DNA of 64,000 nt from Cryptomeria japonica (Eukaryota > Streptophyta > Pinopsida > Cupressales > Cupressaceae), in assembly GCF_030272615.1 (NCBI RefSeq), contig NC_081409.1:21518260-21582259 (forward strand), written 5' to 3'. Below the pieces are notes generated by a model. That model was not told the origin of the DNA. It did not search any database and saw nothing but the letters and a program-made list of their open reading frames with translations. Below are positions 1 through 11,077 of the stretch, one piece after another; within the stretch, counting starts at the first letter, position 1; every line of letters begins with the position of its first letter. The translations under genes and the position numbers were made by a program.

Positions 1-159
1 ACCACTCGCGCGACTGAACCACTCCCAATCGCTCCTGTCAAAAAGCAAAACAAGTCCAATATCAATTTCCACATCAAAACAAAGATATCAAAATCAAAAA
101 TCACATCAAAAACATGAAACAATTTGCAAATCTAATCAAGTTCCACATCATATCATTCC

Positions 160-372
160 ATATCAACTTGTAACACAACTCAAGTTTTTAAAAACCATAT
201 CAAAACTTGTAAAACAACTCAGGTCTCCACATCACATAAACTTGTAAAACAACTCAAGTTTCCCACCCATATCAGCTTGTAAAACAACTCAAGTTTCCAA
301 CCCATATTAGCTTGTAAAACAACTCAAGTTTCCAACCCATATCAGCTTGTAACACAAATCAGGCTCCACACA
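160..372. repeat. Degenerate tandem repeat, unit about 39 bp
   Basis: The phrase AGCTTGTAAAACAACTCAAG recurs about five to six times, followed by TTTCCAACCCATATC-like spacers. Copies differ by single bases (AACACAA for AAACAAC). It lies in the noncoding 3' part of E1. Confidence 0.85.
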
Positions 373-599
373 TATGAACTTGAAATGGTGCAAATCAAAT
401 CATGGTTCTATCAAAACAACACATTAATATCTACATCAATAACTTGAACAATCACAAATTAAACCAAGTTATATCAATACTCATATTGGACAAATTATCA
501 AAAACATGACAAAAGACACAACAAATGGCAAAAATCCACCTCCCCAGGCAAAACTGACCTTTTCCTATGTAATTTTCTACATTCAAAAATCACTAAATC

Positions 600-1050
600 T
601 TGCAATACCCGATCCATGTGCTAATTAACTTTGGCTACACGCTAAACTATATCCATGTGCTACCTTGTTTTCTCCACGTGCTATTCTATCTACCCTATGC
701 GTTAGACTAACTCTACGTGCTATCTTTTTTTCTCCATGTGCCAACCAATCTACCCTAAGTGCTAAAACCGACCCATGCGCTAACCTATCCCATGCTTGCG
801 CTACCTATTTAACCCTATGCGCTAGGTCTAACCTACGCGCTACATCCCCCTACCCATGCGACCCCTTGTGGACCCTATGTGCTACCCTTTTAACCTGAAG
901 CGCTACCCTATGTCCATCATGTGCTAAACTACGGCCATGCGCTAACCTAAAAAGTTCATGCGCTAACCTATACATTTTCGGACGCTACCCTATGCACTAC
1001 TGAATTTTTTGTATGCGCTAAACTAAGACTTTTATGCGCTAAAACGTTAA
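600..1050. repeat. Degenerate repeat field built on GTGCTA / GCGCTA words
   Basis: The words CCATGTGCTA, CTATGCGCTA and CTACGTGCTA recur at roughly 20-25 bp spacing for about 450 bp, with variable linkers such as ACCTA and ACCCTA. The open frame 665-898 is simply a product of this repetition and has no family features. Confidence 0.8.
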
Positions 1051-1618
1051 AACCGAATTTCCAAAATAAAAAATTGACCAAAAGCGATCAAATAAAAAAT
1101 CCAAAAGGGGTCAAAAGGGTTGACTTACCGGTGGTCCATACGCGGTGGGCCTCCGATGCCTCCGAACGCGCTCGAATCGATGCGTAGAATAGGGAATAGG
1201 CATTTTGTCTTCTCTCCAAAAGTCTCTTTCTCTAAAGTCAACAAGCACAAATGAGACAAAACAATGCACCTTTTCCCTTTTATAGGGTAAAATGAAATTA
1301 GGGTTAGGAAAATGAGCATGTAATTTGCTCACGGAATCCCTCATACCCTCGCACACATCAATTATCGGGAGATGAATCAATTTAAACATTTCACCTAGCC
1401 AAAATTTTGCACACCAAATGCAATTATCAAATCAAATCAACTTTTCCAAAAAATTTTGACTCATCTCCTGAGGGGGCATTATCACCATCGTTTATCAAAT
1501 CTGGGGCATCACACATCAAATCTGGGGCACAACATGAAAATTCATAAAAATGACATTGATCATAAAATCGCAACGACACATCATTTTCTTTGAAATAACA
1601 TGTGCACACACATCACTT

Positions 1619-1633
1619 CAAAGAGGGGCAAAA
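1619..1633 (+). promoter_or_regulatory. Polypurine tract of E1
   Basis: The tract AAAGAGGGGCAAAA sits immediately before the LTR start TGTAGACG. This is where a plus-strand primer tract for reverse transcription belongs. Its reverse complement lies in the equivalent place next to the 3' LTR of E2 and, with one base change, of E8. Confidence 0.8.
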
Positions 1634-3088
1634 TGTAGACGTATAAAAATGACCATATTCCTCAATGAATATTTTATGTTCATTTCTCTATTTAATTAAA
1701 TCCAATTTAATTAAATTACCCATATTCCTCTATTTAATTAAGTAAATTACTCAATTAAATTCACTATATCCATTTAATAGAATAAATTCATTTTATTCAA
1801 TTAAAGCCTCTATCCACTTTTTAATTAAATTCAAATTTAATTAAAATAGTTATCCTAAATTAAATAAATCTAATTTATTTAATTGCAACCAAATTGAAAT
1901 AAAACAATTTATTTTAAATTAATTCTATTTTCCCTCACCCACTTGCAAAATCCTACACCTCCCACTTGCATCTAACCCTCTTTCTAACCTCTTCTAGATT
2001 CTTCTAATCCTGATTAATTAACCCAAACCCATCCATTATCCCTTTTCCCTAAATTTGAGGAGGTCACTTCTCAAATTTGGAGTAAAGTCTTCAAAAGACA
2101 TTAAAGCCTTTATCCATTTAACAAGTTGTTGAATACCCCCAAATTTGGAAGGACTCTTACAAATTTTCCCCAAAGTCTTCATAACCATTAATGGTTAACT
2201 CAACCCTCTTACATGGTTAAAGAATTTCCATAAACTCAACCTCCATATAACCCGGGGGTCTCATCAAACATTTATTGCTTTGACCATGGTTATCCTTAAA
2301 CATTTGCACAAGAGTTTATCCTTTGGGTAAACTCTTTATCCAATGGATAACCCTAACTTAACCTTAACCCTTAACCCCTAGGGTAACCATAAGGTCTTCT
2401 CAAGCATTTAATGCTTCTTACATCTCCTCTCAACCAACCTTATGTTGACAATTGTCACCATTTCATTGGTGCTAATTGCAAACATGGATTCCCAACTTTC
2501 AAACTCAACCCTTGATTAAACCTTTCAATCCTGGCCATCCATTGCCCTATTTTTGCTATAAATAGAGCTCTCATTCCTCCATTTTCATCATCCAAGTCTT
2601 TAGCGTCATACTTATACTAAAATCCATTCAAGCTTTCATATTTCATTTGTGCTCATCATTTAGCCTCTCTTTTCAATAGGAATTAATCTAAATATGCAAA
2701 TTTAGAGTATGTTCCTTATCATTTAGCTTAATCGTAGACTAATATAGTATGCTAGGATAGTCTTGTTTACTAACCTTGTCATCTTATAACTAGTTTATTG
2801 CATTTATAGGATCATGCATAGCTTAGGATGCATCTCATCTTCAAATCAACAAAAGCATCCCTCGTTCTTGCATTTGTCATCCCTAAACCATATTTCTTAG
2901 TGATCTAAGAGCAAAAACATTGGTTTGAGGGACCGTGCAAGATAGAGAATCATGGAACCAACCTTGGGAAGTTGAGCCATACTTCATGACTCCATAGCTT
3001 GCACCGAGAAGTCTTGTGGGTGTGTGAGCAAGGCTGCCTAGAGCTCCATTTTTCACATTTTGAGTTCTATCGACCCGCTTTTCCCGCA
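1634..3088 (+). repeat. 3' LTR of E1
   Basis: The LTR begins TGTAGACGTATAAAAATGACC and ends with GCTTTTCCCGCA. A related copy lies in reverse orientation at 22738-24160, and both ends of that copy agree with these ends, which defines the boundaries. The first 300 bp are rich in TTTAATTAAAT words. A possible TATA-type sequence (GCTATAAATAGAGCTC) lies near 2554-2570. The right end abuts the truncated LTR of E2. The exact end is uncertain by two bases because CACA follows. Confidence 0.85.
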
Positions 3089-3717
3089 CAGAGTTTGAAT
3101 CTCCGTTCTTCCTATCTCCATTGATCTTGCTTGATATATTTGCTCTCAGATTTTATGTGCACAAGAGCTCAACAAAGAATGAAAATGTGGTTGCAAGTAG
3201 GATCGCATATGAAAGTTCAAAGGCGTAGTGTAGTCGAATAATCATCGGGGTGCATCATTGAGGGTTTGATAATGAAGAAAGTATCTCCTTATATAGAAGA
3301 CACAATAAGAAATGGAGGGATAAGATTGAGAGGTGTTAAAGATAAATGGTCGGCTATGATTAGAGGGTAGGTAGAGGAAATAATAAAATAATGAGAGGGT
3401 AGGTAGTGTATGAATTAAGAGATGAATGACATGTGTCATGGGTAGAAAAGGCTAATGAATTAATTAAATAAATAAAGATTTATTTAATTAATAGAAGAAG
3501 TGGGATCAATTAAATAAATAAAATATTTATTTAATTTAAGAAAATGGATAATTTAAATAAATAAAGTATTTATTTAAATGAGAAATAAGGCTAGAAGAGG
3601 ATAAATGAATTAATTAAATAAATAAAGATTTATTCAATTAATAGAAGAATTAGGCTAAGATAATTAAATAAATAAAGATATTTATTTAATTAGACATGAC
3701 AATTTTAGGTGTCTACA
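3089..3717 (-). repeat. 3' LTR of E2, truncated by E1
   Basis: This matches 18639-19260 closely in sequence and order, including the TTAATTAAATAAATAAAGATTTATTTAATTAAT blocks (shorter words: AATTAAATAAATAAAG). On the minus strand it starts TGTAGACACCTAAAATTGTC. Similarity to the 5' LTR stops at about 3091, where the end of the E1 LTR begins. The missing ~167 bp should lie on the other side of E1, left of the window. Confidence 0.85.
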
Positions 3718-3734
3718 TTTTGCCCCTCTTTGAG
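3718..3734 (-). promoter_or_regulatory. Polypurine tract of E2
   Basis: Read on the minus strand this is CTCAAAGAGGGGCAAAA directly before TGTAGACACC. It is nearly the same tract as in E1 (1619-1633) and E8 (36714-36729). Confidence 0.85.
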
Positions 3735-5032
3735 ACAATGCAGCTTGTCGTGTTGTTTCAAAGAAGATAATATAAAATTATACAAAGTTGCCCCAAGATG
3801 GGAATGATATGCCCCCTCGAGAGATTGGATGAAATGTCTGGAAAGATCACAGACAATCTCTCGATAAGAAAGAAAGGCTAGAATGGACTGACCGAATAGG
3901 TTAGAGTGATAGAGTCACGGGATAAAGAAGACTAACTCGGGAAACGAGGGCTAGGGTTAGGGATAGGGCAGTCTATAAGATAGACCACGAGGGGAATACA
4001 TCCTCATTGTCATCCACACATCCAAGAGATCAGAGTGCAGAGAGAGAATAGAGCAGCAACAGTCAGCAACGATGGCATTGGTGCATAGATTCGATCGCGT
4101 TCTCCAATTTCAGAGGCTAATAGATGTAGGAGAGCCGATAAGTACCGCAAAAACTCCTTGTACTTTGTCGCAATAAATGTTGTCATTAATACATGCTAGG
4201 TAGTGCAATAAATGTGCGTTAGGTATGTCTAGAAAAAAAATGTCAAGCGGGGTAAAAACGTCAAGGCGCGTCTGCGTTGGTGCCAGGCGTGCCCATGAAT
4301 GAAAATACATCTATGTCAAATGTGAGCGCGTCTGTGTTGTGCAGGTGCGTCTGTGCAGAGCAGGCGCGTTTGTATAGAGCATAGGCATGCCTGTGTATTT
4401 CAAGCACGTCTGTGCAGGAAAGGCACGTTTGTGCAGTATGTAAGCGCGTTTATGTCATGAAGGCGCATTTGTGTCTTCTAGGCCAAATCAACAGTTCTGT
4501 GATGAACATATGTTGTCGATTGGATAAGCTGCTGAGAGGATACACTCAAGAAGGTCCTCTAGGGAAGACTAGAATAGCAGATAGGGCTAAGATTGACAAT
4601 TCTGTGATAGAACATACGTTGCCACTTAGGAAACTACTCAAGAGGATACACTCAAGTAGAGGCCCTAGGATAAGATAGGTCAAGGCACTTTGTGATGAAT
4701 AGTGAGTACCAAGACATAATACTTTGTGATGAACAGGGAGTACTAAAAAGAGCAGCACTTTGTGATGAACAGGGAGTGCAAATATGAGCAACACTTTGTG
4801 ATGAATGGGGAGTGCAAAAACACGTAGTACTTTGTGATGAATAGTGAGTACCACTAGGATAAAAAGTAGCATTTTGTGATGAACAAAGAATGCCACTTGG
4901 ATAGAAGCAACACTTTGTGATGAACAGTGAGTATCACTAGGATAGAGTATCATAAGCACTTAGGATAAAGAGCAACATTTTGTGATGAACATGAAATGCC
5001 ACTTTGACTGACACAGTTGATTTGCTTGATTG
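3735..5032. repeat. E2 3' noncoding region with three repeat fields
   Basis: There is no convincing coding sequence. About 4250-4470 holds degenerate GCGCGTCTGTG / GCACGTTTGTG words. About 4489-4670 is a diverged duplication of ~100 bp (CTGTGAT-GAACATA...GAGGATACACTCAAG twice). About 4680-4990 has eight copies of ACTTTGTGATGAACAGGGAG at 35-40 bp spacing. The open frames 4110-4310, 4412-4678 and 4546-4959 arise from these repeats. Confidence 0.75.
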
Positions 5033-6901
5033 TAGGAGTACCTACCTATGCTAGAGTCACGAGAGAGATTCCCATTGACTCAGAGGTTACGACTAGAGCT
5101 AACAATTGAGGACAGAGCCACGATTGAGGTTATGGGTTTGCGATTTATCTTGTATGTGCCTGAGTTTCGGGTGAACATGGGATTGCTAACTGCACTTGCT
5201 GAGACATGACACTCTGAGACATGCACGTTCCATTTGCCGATGGGTGAGATGACAGTCACTTTAGAGGATGTGTACAGGATTCTGAGGATACCGATCGATG
5301 GGGAGTTGATACCCTATGATCGAGATGGAGATAGGGATACCCTGAGATGAGTGTTTCAGGATCTAGGACTAGAGATGAGGGCTGGACATGTGGCATGGGA
5401 TACCATGACACAAACTGGATTAGCATTACCAGCAGTACTAGCAGGAGTGATCAATAGGTTCTTGTGTCTAGATAGGGCGATGCAAGGGTTGGCTGTGGGC
5501 TGGGGGAGCACATTGGAGACACTGGTGATACAACATACTAGATATGCCTGGGGAGCGTGCATGCTGGCACACTTGTATTATGAGCTTCATCAGTTTGTAT
5601 AACATGGATATGTAGGATTGGGCTACGGAGTGACACTATTATAGGTATGGGCTTATGAGCATCTGTCGGTGACCCGACCGATACATTTTCGAGGTAGGGG
5701 CCACGGGCACAGTTTTGTGCATCTGTATGATATGATTACATCTTAGTCGTGGATTGGGAGACTGGAGCACTGGTGCCAGGTCATCGATGAGATTGACACT
5801 GTGGTATGGAGGCCATTCCGAGAGTGCAAGGAGTGGGAGGATGACGCAGTGGAGCTGCCATACACCTTCAGCAGTAGGTATCTAATTGGGCGGACGTCCT
5901 ATGTATTGGAGAGGTAGTTGGTTGACAGGGCATGCAGGCAGTTTGGTAGGATTTAGTGGATGCCTCGGGGTTTCGGGATGTATGCTTAGATAGTGAGAGA
6001 TCAGGCACACTTCGGGCCGTTATTATCATATGATCAGGCAGTGATATAGCTGGTAGATATGGTGCCCATGCCTTAGGATATGTGGCCAAAGATAGAGGAT
6101 GCAGGGATGGATATAGAGTATATTGCATATTTGGCTGAGCATCCATTTCCACGACTGACAGACCCAGGGAAGCAAATAGATGGAGATGGTGGGGGTAGAG
6201 GCCAATGGAGGAGGCGCGGTGTGATAGGAGAGAGGAGGGTGGCTCCGTAGAGAGAGGGTGGGGAGGAGAGATAGGCTTGGGTGGTGAGAGGCGGAGGTGG
6301 TTTACCATTACAGGTGCCAGTAGCATAGGGTCCCAGACAGGTATAGGGACAGGGACAGGGGCAGGGGCAGGCACAAGTACAGGCATAGATAGAGCCATAG
6401 GTACAAGGGGGAGAGGAGGAGGAGCAGGATGAGATACTAGAGTTGAGGGAGATCTGCTAGGGATAGGTGGATGAGATCTAGGATCTCGAGCGGGAGACAA
6501 TTAGGCTCAGGAGACAGCTGAGGGACATAGAGCGGGAGTGGGATCAAGCCATTCAATGCTATACAGAGTCTGAGATGACACTGAGGGCAAGGAGGTAGGT
6601 AGCAGAGGATAGAGGAGCTGGTTATGCTTATGTTCTGCGAACTGGGAAGGAGATAGGCTACTGGAGAGACCTATACTATGGAGCTGTGCCACCAGAGAAG
6701 CGAGCTAGGAGCTTCCGTAGAGCATCGCGGATAGCGATGACCACTGGAGGGAGGGATAGGAGACAGGCGTCCAGCGGTGGGGTTATGGGTCCTCCACCAC
6801 CACCAGATAGAGGGGGCAGGAGAGATGATCCTGGGGTGGATCCTTCCAGGGCTCAAACTCCATTGAGGCCAGGCGGCTCCGAGGGAGGGAGTTCATCATA
6901 G
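5033..6901 (+). pseudogene. Decayed plant-mobile-domain (PMD) frame, antisense to E2
   Basis: One continuous plus-strand frame can be read for 1.87 kb without an indel, but with about 20 stop codons. Near 5207-5290 it reads HSETCTFHLPMGEMTVTLED followed by VYRILRIPIDGE, which is the hallmark PMD pattern (W-x-E-T-x-T-F-H-L-P-x-G-E-M-T-x-T-L-x-D-V then G-L-P-I-D-G). Later parts fit PMD proteins too: LLxVWAYEHLSVTRP (about 5630-5675) and VVWRPFRE (about 5798). The tail (6480-6901) is charged, possibly coiled-coil, then Gly/Pro/Arg rich and ends GGSSS-stop. PMD proteins are plant nuclear factors also known to be carried by transposable elements; antisense extra frames are known in Tat elements. 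The piece is more GC-rich than its surroundings. Confidence 0.82.
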
Positions 6902-7012
6902 CCTTAGAGAGCTCCCTATGTATCAGTTTTGTACCATTCTGTATTATGATGTAGACACCTTCGGGTGATTGTAGCCATATGATTTTGACATCATTGTATC
7001 ATGACACTTATG

Positions 7013-7014
<2 letters not shown>

Positions 7015-7069
<55 letters not shown>
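7015..7069. repeat. (TA)n microsatellite
   Basis: About 27 uninterrupted TA dinucleotides just downstream of the PMD frame. Confidence 0.98.
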
Positions 7070-7073
<4 letters not shown>

Positions 7074-8662
7074 TGATTCATCTTTGCGGCAGCTATATGC
7101 ATGTGTACCTATGTGATGAGATGTTTCATGATGTATGCTTATGATATGGATGCAAATATGTATATGATGCAATGCAATATTTTTGTTCTTTTATGTTTTA
7201 TATGTTTATGCAAATGCAAATGTGAATTTATGAAATGTAGATAAATATGATAATGCAAATGACTATTTATATGATGAAAATTTAAAATGTGCTAATATCT
7301 GTTGTGTGTAGGATGTGATGCAATTATGATATCTATATGTATGTATGAAATTCTTAATATGTGGTAATGTAGGTGCAACTACATGAAATGCAAATATTTT
7401 TTTAGGTGTGTCATTATACTCAGTCGTGTGATAGCAGGCTACATAGACCCAAGAAGGACTATGGAAGTCAATCAAGAAAGAGGGATGGAAGATAGAAGAT
7501 ATGAAAGTGAAAGAGCTTCTCGTGCGTTATCATCATTGAGCTTTATTGTGGCAAGTAGGTTATGACAATCGAGGCATATGTTTGACCCAGAGAGTCATTG
7601 TACCTGTTTGCATGGAGATCAGACAGTCGCAAACAAGGAATGCCCCAGTTCACACTAGACTCACAGTGTCCTCATATCCTTAGACAAATCATAGCATTAC
7701 TAAGAGACAATCCATAGATAGAAAAGAAAAATAGGTGACGATACCCCATCCTCGCCTTTCTAATCAAAGACATCCTGGAGATAGAATCTCTAGTCAAAGA
7801 CATCCTGGAAAAGCTAAAAGACATGTCACCAAAAAGATAAAATCAAAAGAAAATCAAGACTCGACACCAACATCCACTGTAGTCCTCAAGTTTAGTGTCT
7901 CTTGTCACTTGTATAAGTCGTATTTGATTGTGGTCACAATGTTTACTAAAAAGGATAGATAGCACCGAACCATAATGTTGTCTAAGTCTGTTGAAAGATT
8001 TGATTTGTTGAAGCCCATTGTTGCTATTGTGTCTCATTTGAAACTGACTGAATCCATGAAACTGATACTTTATTGTGGAGAGATGGAAATTTATTGCAGA
8101 TATGTGATGCAAGTACTACTTTATTATGGATTGTGCACAGATAGACTGAAGAAAGATGGAAGGAACTGTACTCCTCAGAACAAGCGATGCTCTTAGTTCC
8201 ACACCCATCACTAGACGTAGGATTTGCCTTAGCCACAGATAGGAGCTGATTTATTATGGATGGAAAGGGGTGAAAAGGAAGGTTTATTATGAATGGCTAA
8301 CCAATCTTAGGTAGATCAATAACAAGCCATGATGGGAATGGGTAAGTTTGTTATGAATGAATAGGTTGTGAGTGTGTGCAAAGTGAAGGATGAAATGGAA
8401 TCTAGAAGGAGGGAAGAGCAATGTCTCTACACATGGCGCCGGTGACCCAGTTTTCACCATGGTACTTGCCTAGGGCACCACCGAAGTGGTTTTCACCATT
8501 GGACGAAATGTTTTTCTATTTTTTTTAAAAAAAATTTGTTGTCACAAGGCGCCTATTTGCCAGGTTTTCACCAAGTAACGATTTTTTATTTTTATGATTT
8601 TTTTTTTGTCTTTTTGATTTTTTTGATTTTTTTATATTTTTGAATTAGGATACTCTGAAGAG
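7070..8662. other. E2 noncoding stretch between the PMD frame and integrase
   Basis: No coding domain is seen. A short direct repeat (TCAAAGACATCCTGGA) occurs twice at about 7765-7810. The part at about 8440-8640 (GTTTTCACCATGGTACTTGCC, then T-rich) has a clear counterpart beside the E8 integrase at about 38465-38600, so it belongs to this element family rather than to flanking DNA. Short open frames here (7383-8236) look like chance. Confidence 0.65.
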
Positions 8663-10054
8663 CTATGTGTAAAACCTATGAAGGTGCATGCTGTTGATAG
8701 GATCCTCCAAAGGTTTTCCCTCTATGGTTGAGAGTTGATATGCACCGGATCCATAGAATGCTATAATGATGTAAGGACCAAGCCAATTTGGTTCAAACTT
8801 TCCCTTCTTCTCTCTGTCTTGCTGATTTTTAGGATTTTCTCTGAGAACCAAGTCACCTACCTCAAATGTGCGAGGCTTGAATTTATGATTGTAGCTGCGA
8901 CTCATTAGTTGTTGATAAGCCTTGAGGTGATTAAAAGTAGTTTGTCTTCGTTCATCCAATAGTTCAAGTTCTTGTAAGCGAGAGACCCTGTAGTCTTCAT
9001 CACTGATAATGTTTTACAAAGAGACTCATAAAGAGGGCAACTCGACCTCAATAGGAAAGATAGATTCAACACCGTAGACAAGTGAATAGGGTGTAGCTCC
9101 TGTAGGTGTGCGGATGCTTGTGCGGTAAGCCCAAAGTGCAGGATTAAGTTGGATATGCCAATTGCGGCCAACATCGTTGACTATCTTTTTAAGGATTTTA
9201 AGGATTGTTTTATTAGATACCTTGGCTTGACCGTTACCTTGTGGGTAATAAGGTGTGGAGAAATGATGGGTAATATGGAAGCGGTCATAGAGTTCATGAA
9301 CATTCTAATTTTTGAAGGGACGCCCATTATCGATGATGATGGAAACAAGAATACGATATCGACAAATGATATAGTTGAGAATGAATGTAGCAATTTGTTT
9401 TCTAGTGACTTGTGTAAGAGGTGCCGCTTCGATCTATTTTGTGAAATACTCTGTGGCAGTAATGATGAATTTATGACCATTGGAGGAAGGAGGGTAAATC
9501 TTGCCTATGAGATTGAGTCCCCATTGACAAAAGGGCCAAGGAGTTGCAATTGGTTGAAGTTCTTGTGCTGGCACATGAATGAGGTCTCCATGAAGTTGAC
9601 ACTGCTTACATTTCTTGACAAACTGATATGAGTCTTTTTCCATATTGGGCCAGTAATATCCAGTCCAGATGAGTTTCTTGGCTAAGGTAGGACCACTAGA
9701 ATGGGGACCACATATCCCTTCATGCACTTCACGTAACGCAATTTGAGCTTTGTCTCTTTCTAAACATCTAAGAAGAGTGCCATCTAGACCTCGATGGTAT
9801 TGGTTATCAGCTAAAATGACGTATCGAGAAGATTGGTGAATGAAAGTGCGACGTTGGTTATTGGATAGATCAGGAGGAAGGGTATTGCCACGAAGGTATG
9901 TGAAAATGGAACCATATAACTGGGACTCAAGACTGACGACACATATCATCTCAGTAGGAGTGATCTCATATGAGGGAACTGAAAGGTTATCCACCAAGAA
10001 CTCATAGCAGATCTCATTCTGTGGTAGATCGATTAGTGAAGCAATTGTAGCCAT
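8663..10054 (-). pseudogene. E2 integrase (broken)
   Basis: Three overlapping pieces give the integrase order. 9434-10054 holds the zinc-binding part (HEGICGPHSSG, then CKQCQ) and the start of the catalytic core (QWGLNLIGK, where the usual catalytic Asp of GxDxIG is Asn, then TATEYFTK). After a frameshift near 9440 the core continues (IIDNGRPFKN, then GNGQAKVSNK) down to about 9170. 8663-9174 holds the C-terminal part with ALWAYRTS-like sequence and FEVGDLVLRENP, FEPNWLGPYII. The Asn at the first catalytic position and the frameshifts make it inactive. It is followed on the element strand by the long 3' region. Confidence 0.85.
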
Positions 10055-10083
10055 GGCATCCGCAGATCGATTCTACTCTCTTA

Positions 10084-10483
10084 GTATCTGCTAAAAGTCT
10101 AACTTCATGAAATGTTGTTTAAGGTCATCCACCATTCTTTTATAAGCCATTAATTTCTCATCCTTTGTTTGGTAGTCATTAGTTGCTTGATGAATTATAA
10201 GTTGAGAGTCCCCAAAAATCTGAAGTTCCTGGATCTTCCACTGAACTGAAATCCATAATCTCGTTGTTAATGCCTCATATTCTGCTATGCTATTAGTTTC
10301 GGGAAATGATAATTGATATGATTTTGGTATAGAATCCCCTTGAGGAGTTATGAAGAGGATACCAGCTCCTGCCCCATGCTGTGTGTATGAGCCGTCAAAG
10401 TATAGGTACCAGGGCTTTGCATGTGACACTGTCAAGATGGATTCATCTGGAAATTCTGAAATTAGAGGAACATCATCTATCAT
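10084..10483 (-). pseudogene. E2 second (plant/archaeal-type) RNase H
   Basis: The segment reads WYLYFDGSYTQHGAGAGIL, then SIAEYEALT, then IFGDSQLIIHQ. These are the D, E and D catalytic surroundings of the extra RNase H that marks the Tat group. It lies downstream of the ordinary RT-linked RNase H and upstream of integrase, the usual Tat order. The frame continues from the preceding RNase H through LADAPMIDDVPL. A fourth acidic site near the domain end is not clearly preserved, since a stop follows at about 10090. Confidence 0.88.
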
Positions 10484-11077
10484 GGGAGCATCTGCTAACT
10501 GATCTATGATAGCTTGTCCTTTTATTTCTTTTCATTCCACATACTCAATGTCAAATTCACTCAAGAGCATCACCCATTTGGCTAGCTGCCCAGTAAGCAT
10601 TGCTTTATTGAGAAGATATTTCAATGGACTGATCCTTGCAACCAACTTAGTTTTATGAGTTAGCATGTAATGTCATAATTTCTGTGAAGCAAAGACCACA
10701 ACGAGACATGCACACTCAATTGGTGTGTAGTTTAGCTCATATCCCACCAATGTGCGGCTAATGTAGTATACTGCCTTCTCTTTGCCCTTAGCAACCTATT
10801 GTGCTAAGAGTGCCCCCAGTGCTGTTGAAGTAGCTGATATGTATAGTAGTAGAGGTTGATATGGAATTGGTGGCATCAAAACTGGCGGATTCAAAAGGTA
10901 ATCTTTGAGTATCTGGAAGGCCTGTTGACAATTATCATCCCATTTGAATTTGATGTTTTTATGTAGCAAGTGCTGAAAAGGATTACATTTATTTGCAAGT
11001 TGTGCTATGAATCTCTTTATGGATTGAAGTCTCCCTTGCAAAGATCGAAGTTGACTGATATTTCTTGGTGGTTGCAT
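10484..11077 (-). pseudogene. E2 RT-linked RNase H (broken)
   Basis: 10796-11077 carries the RT-RNase H connection: RSLQGRLQSIKRFIAQLA, FKWDDNCQQAFQILKDYL, then LLYISATSTALGALLAQ. Further on the same strand (10500-10795) the pattern KAVYYISRTLVGYELNYTP and YMLTHKTKLVARISPLKYLL is readable with stops at several places. This is the normal Ty3/gypsy RNase H order after RT. It is not functional in this copy. Confidence 0.85.

Larger units (their letters stand above)
1..1633 (+). mobile_element. E1: 3' internal region of a plus-strand Tat-like gypsy element (start outside window)
   Basis: No protein domain is recognisable here. The stretch lies directly upstream of a polypurine tract and an LTR, so it is read as the untranslated region between pol and the 3' LTR of an element whose body lies left of the window. 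It holds two degenerate tandem repeat fields, listed separately. Short antisense open frames near 1111-1609 have no family features. The phrase TCAAATCTGGGGCA occurs twice near 1495-1530. Assignment to the Tat group rests only on the shared LTR start (TGTAGAC) and the tract AAAGAGGGGCAAAA, which also occur in E2. Confidence 0.55.

Noticed and set aside
4546-4959. 137-codon minus-strand frame rich in VHHKVLL
   Set aside because: Created by the tandem ACTTTGTGATGAACAG repeat; no family features.
5868-6500. 210-codon minus-strand frame, Pro/Ser/Leu rich
   Set aside because: It is the antisense shadow of the PMD frame, whose plus-strand reading has recognisable domain sequence.
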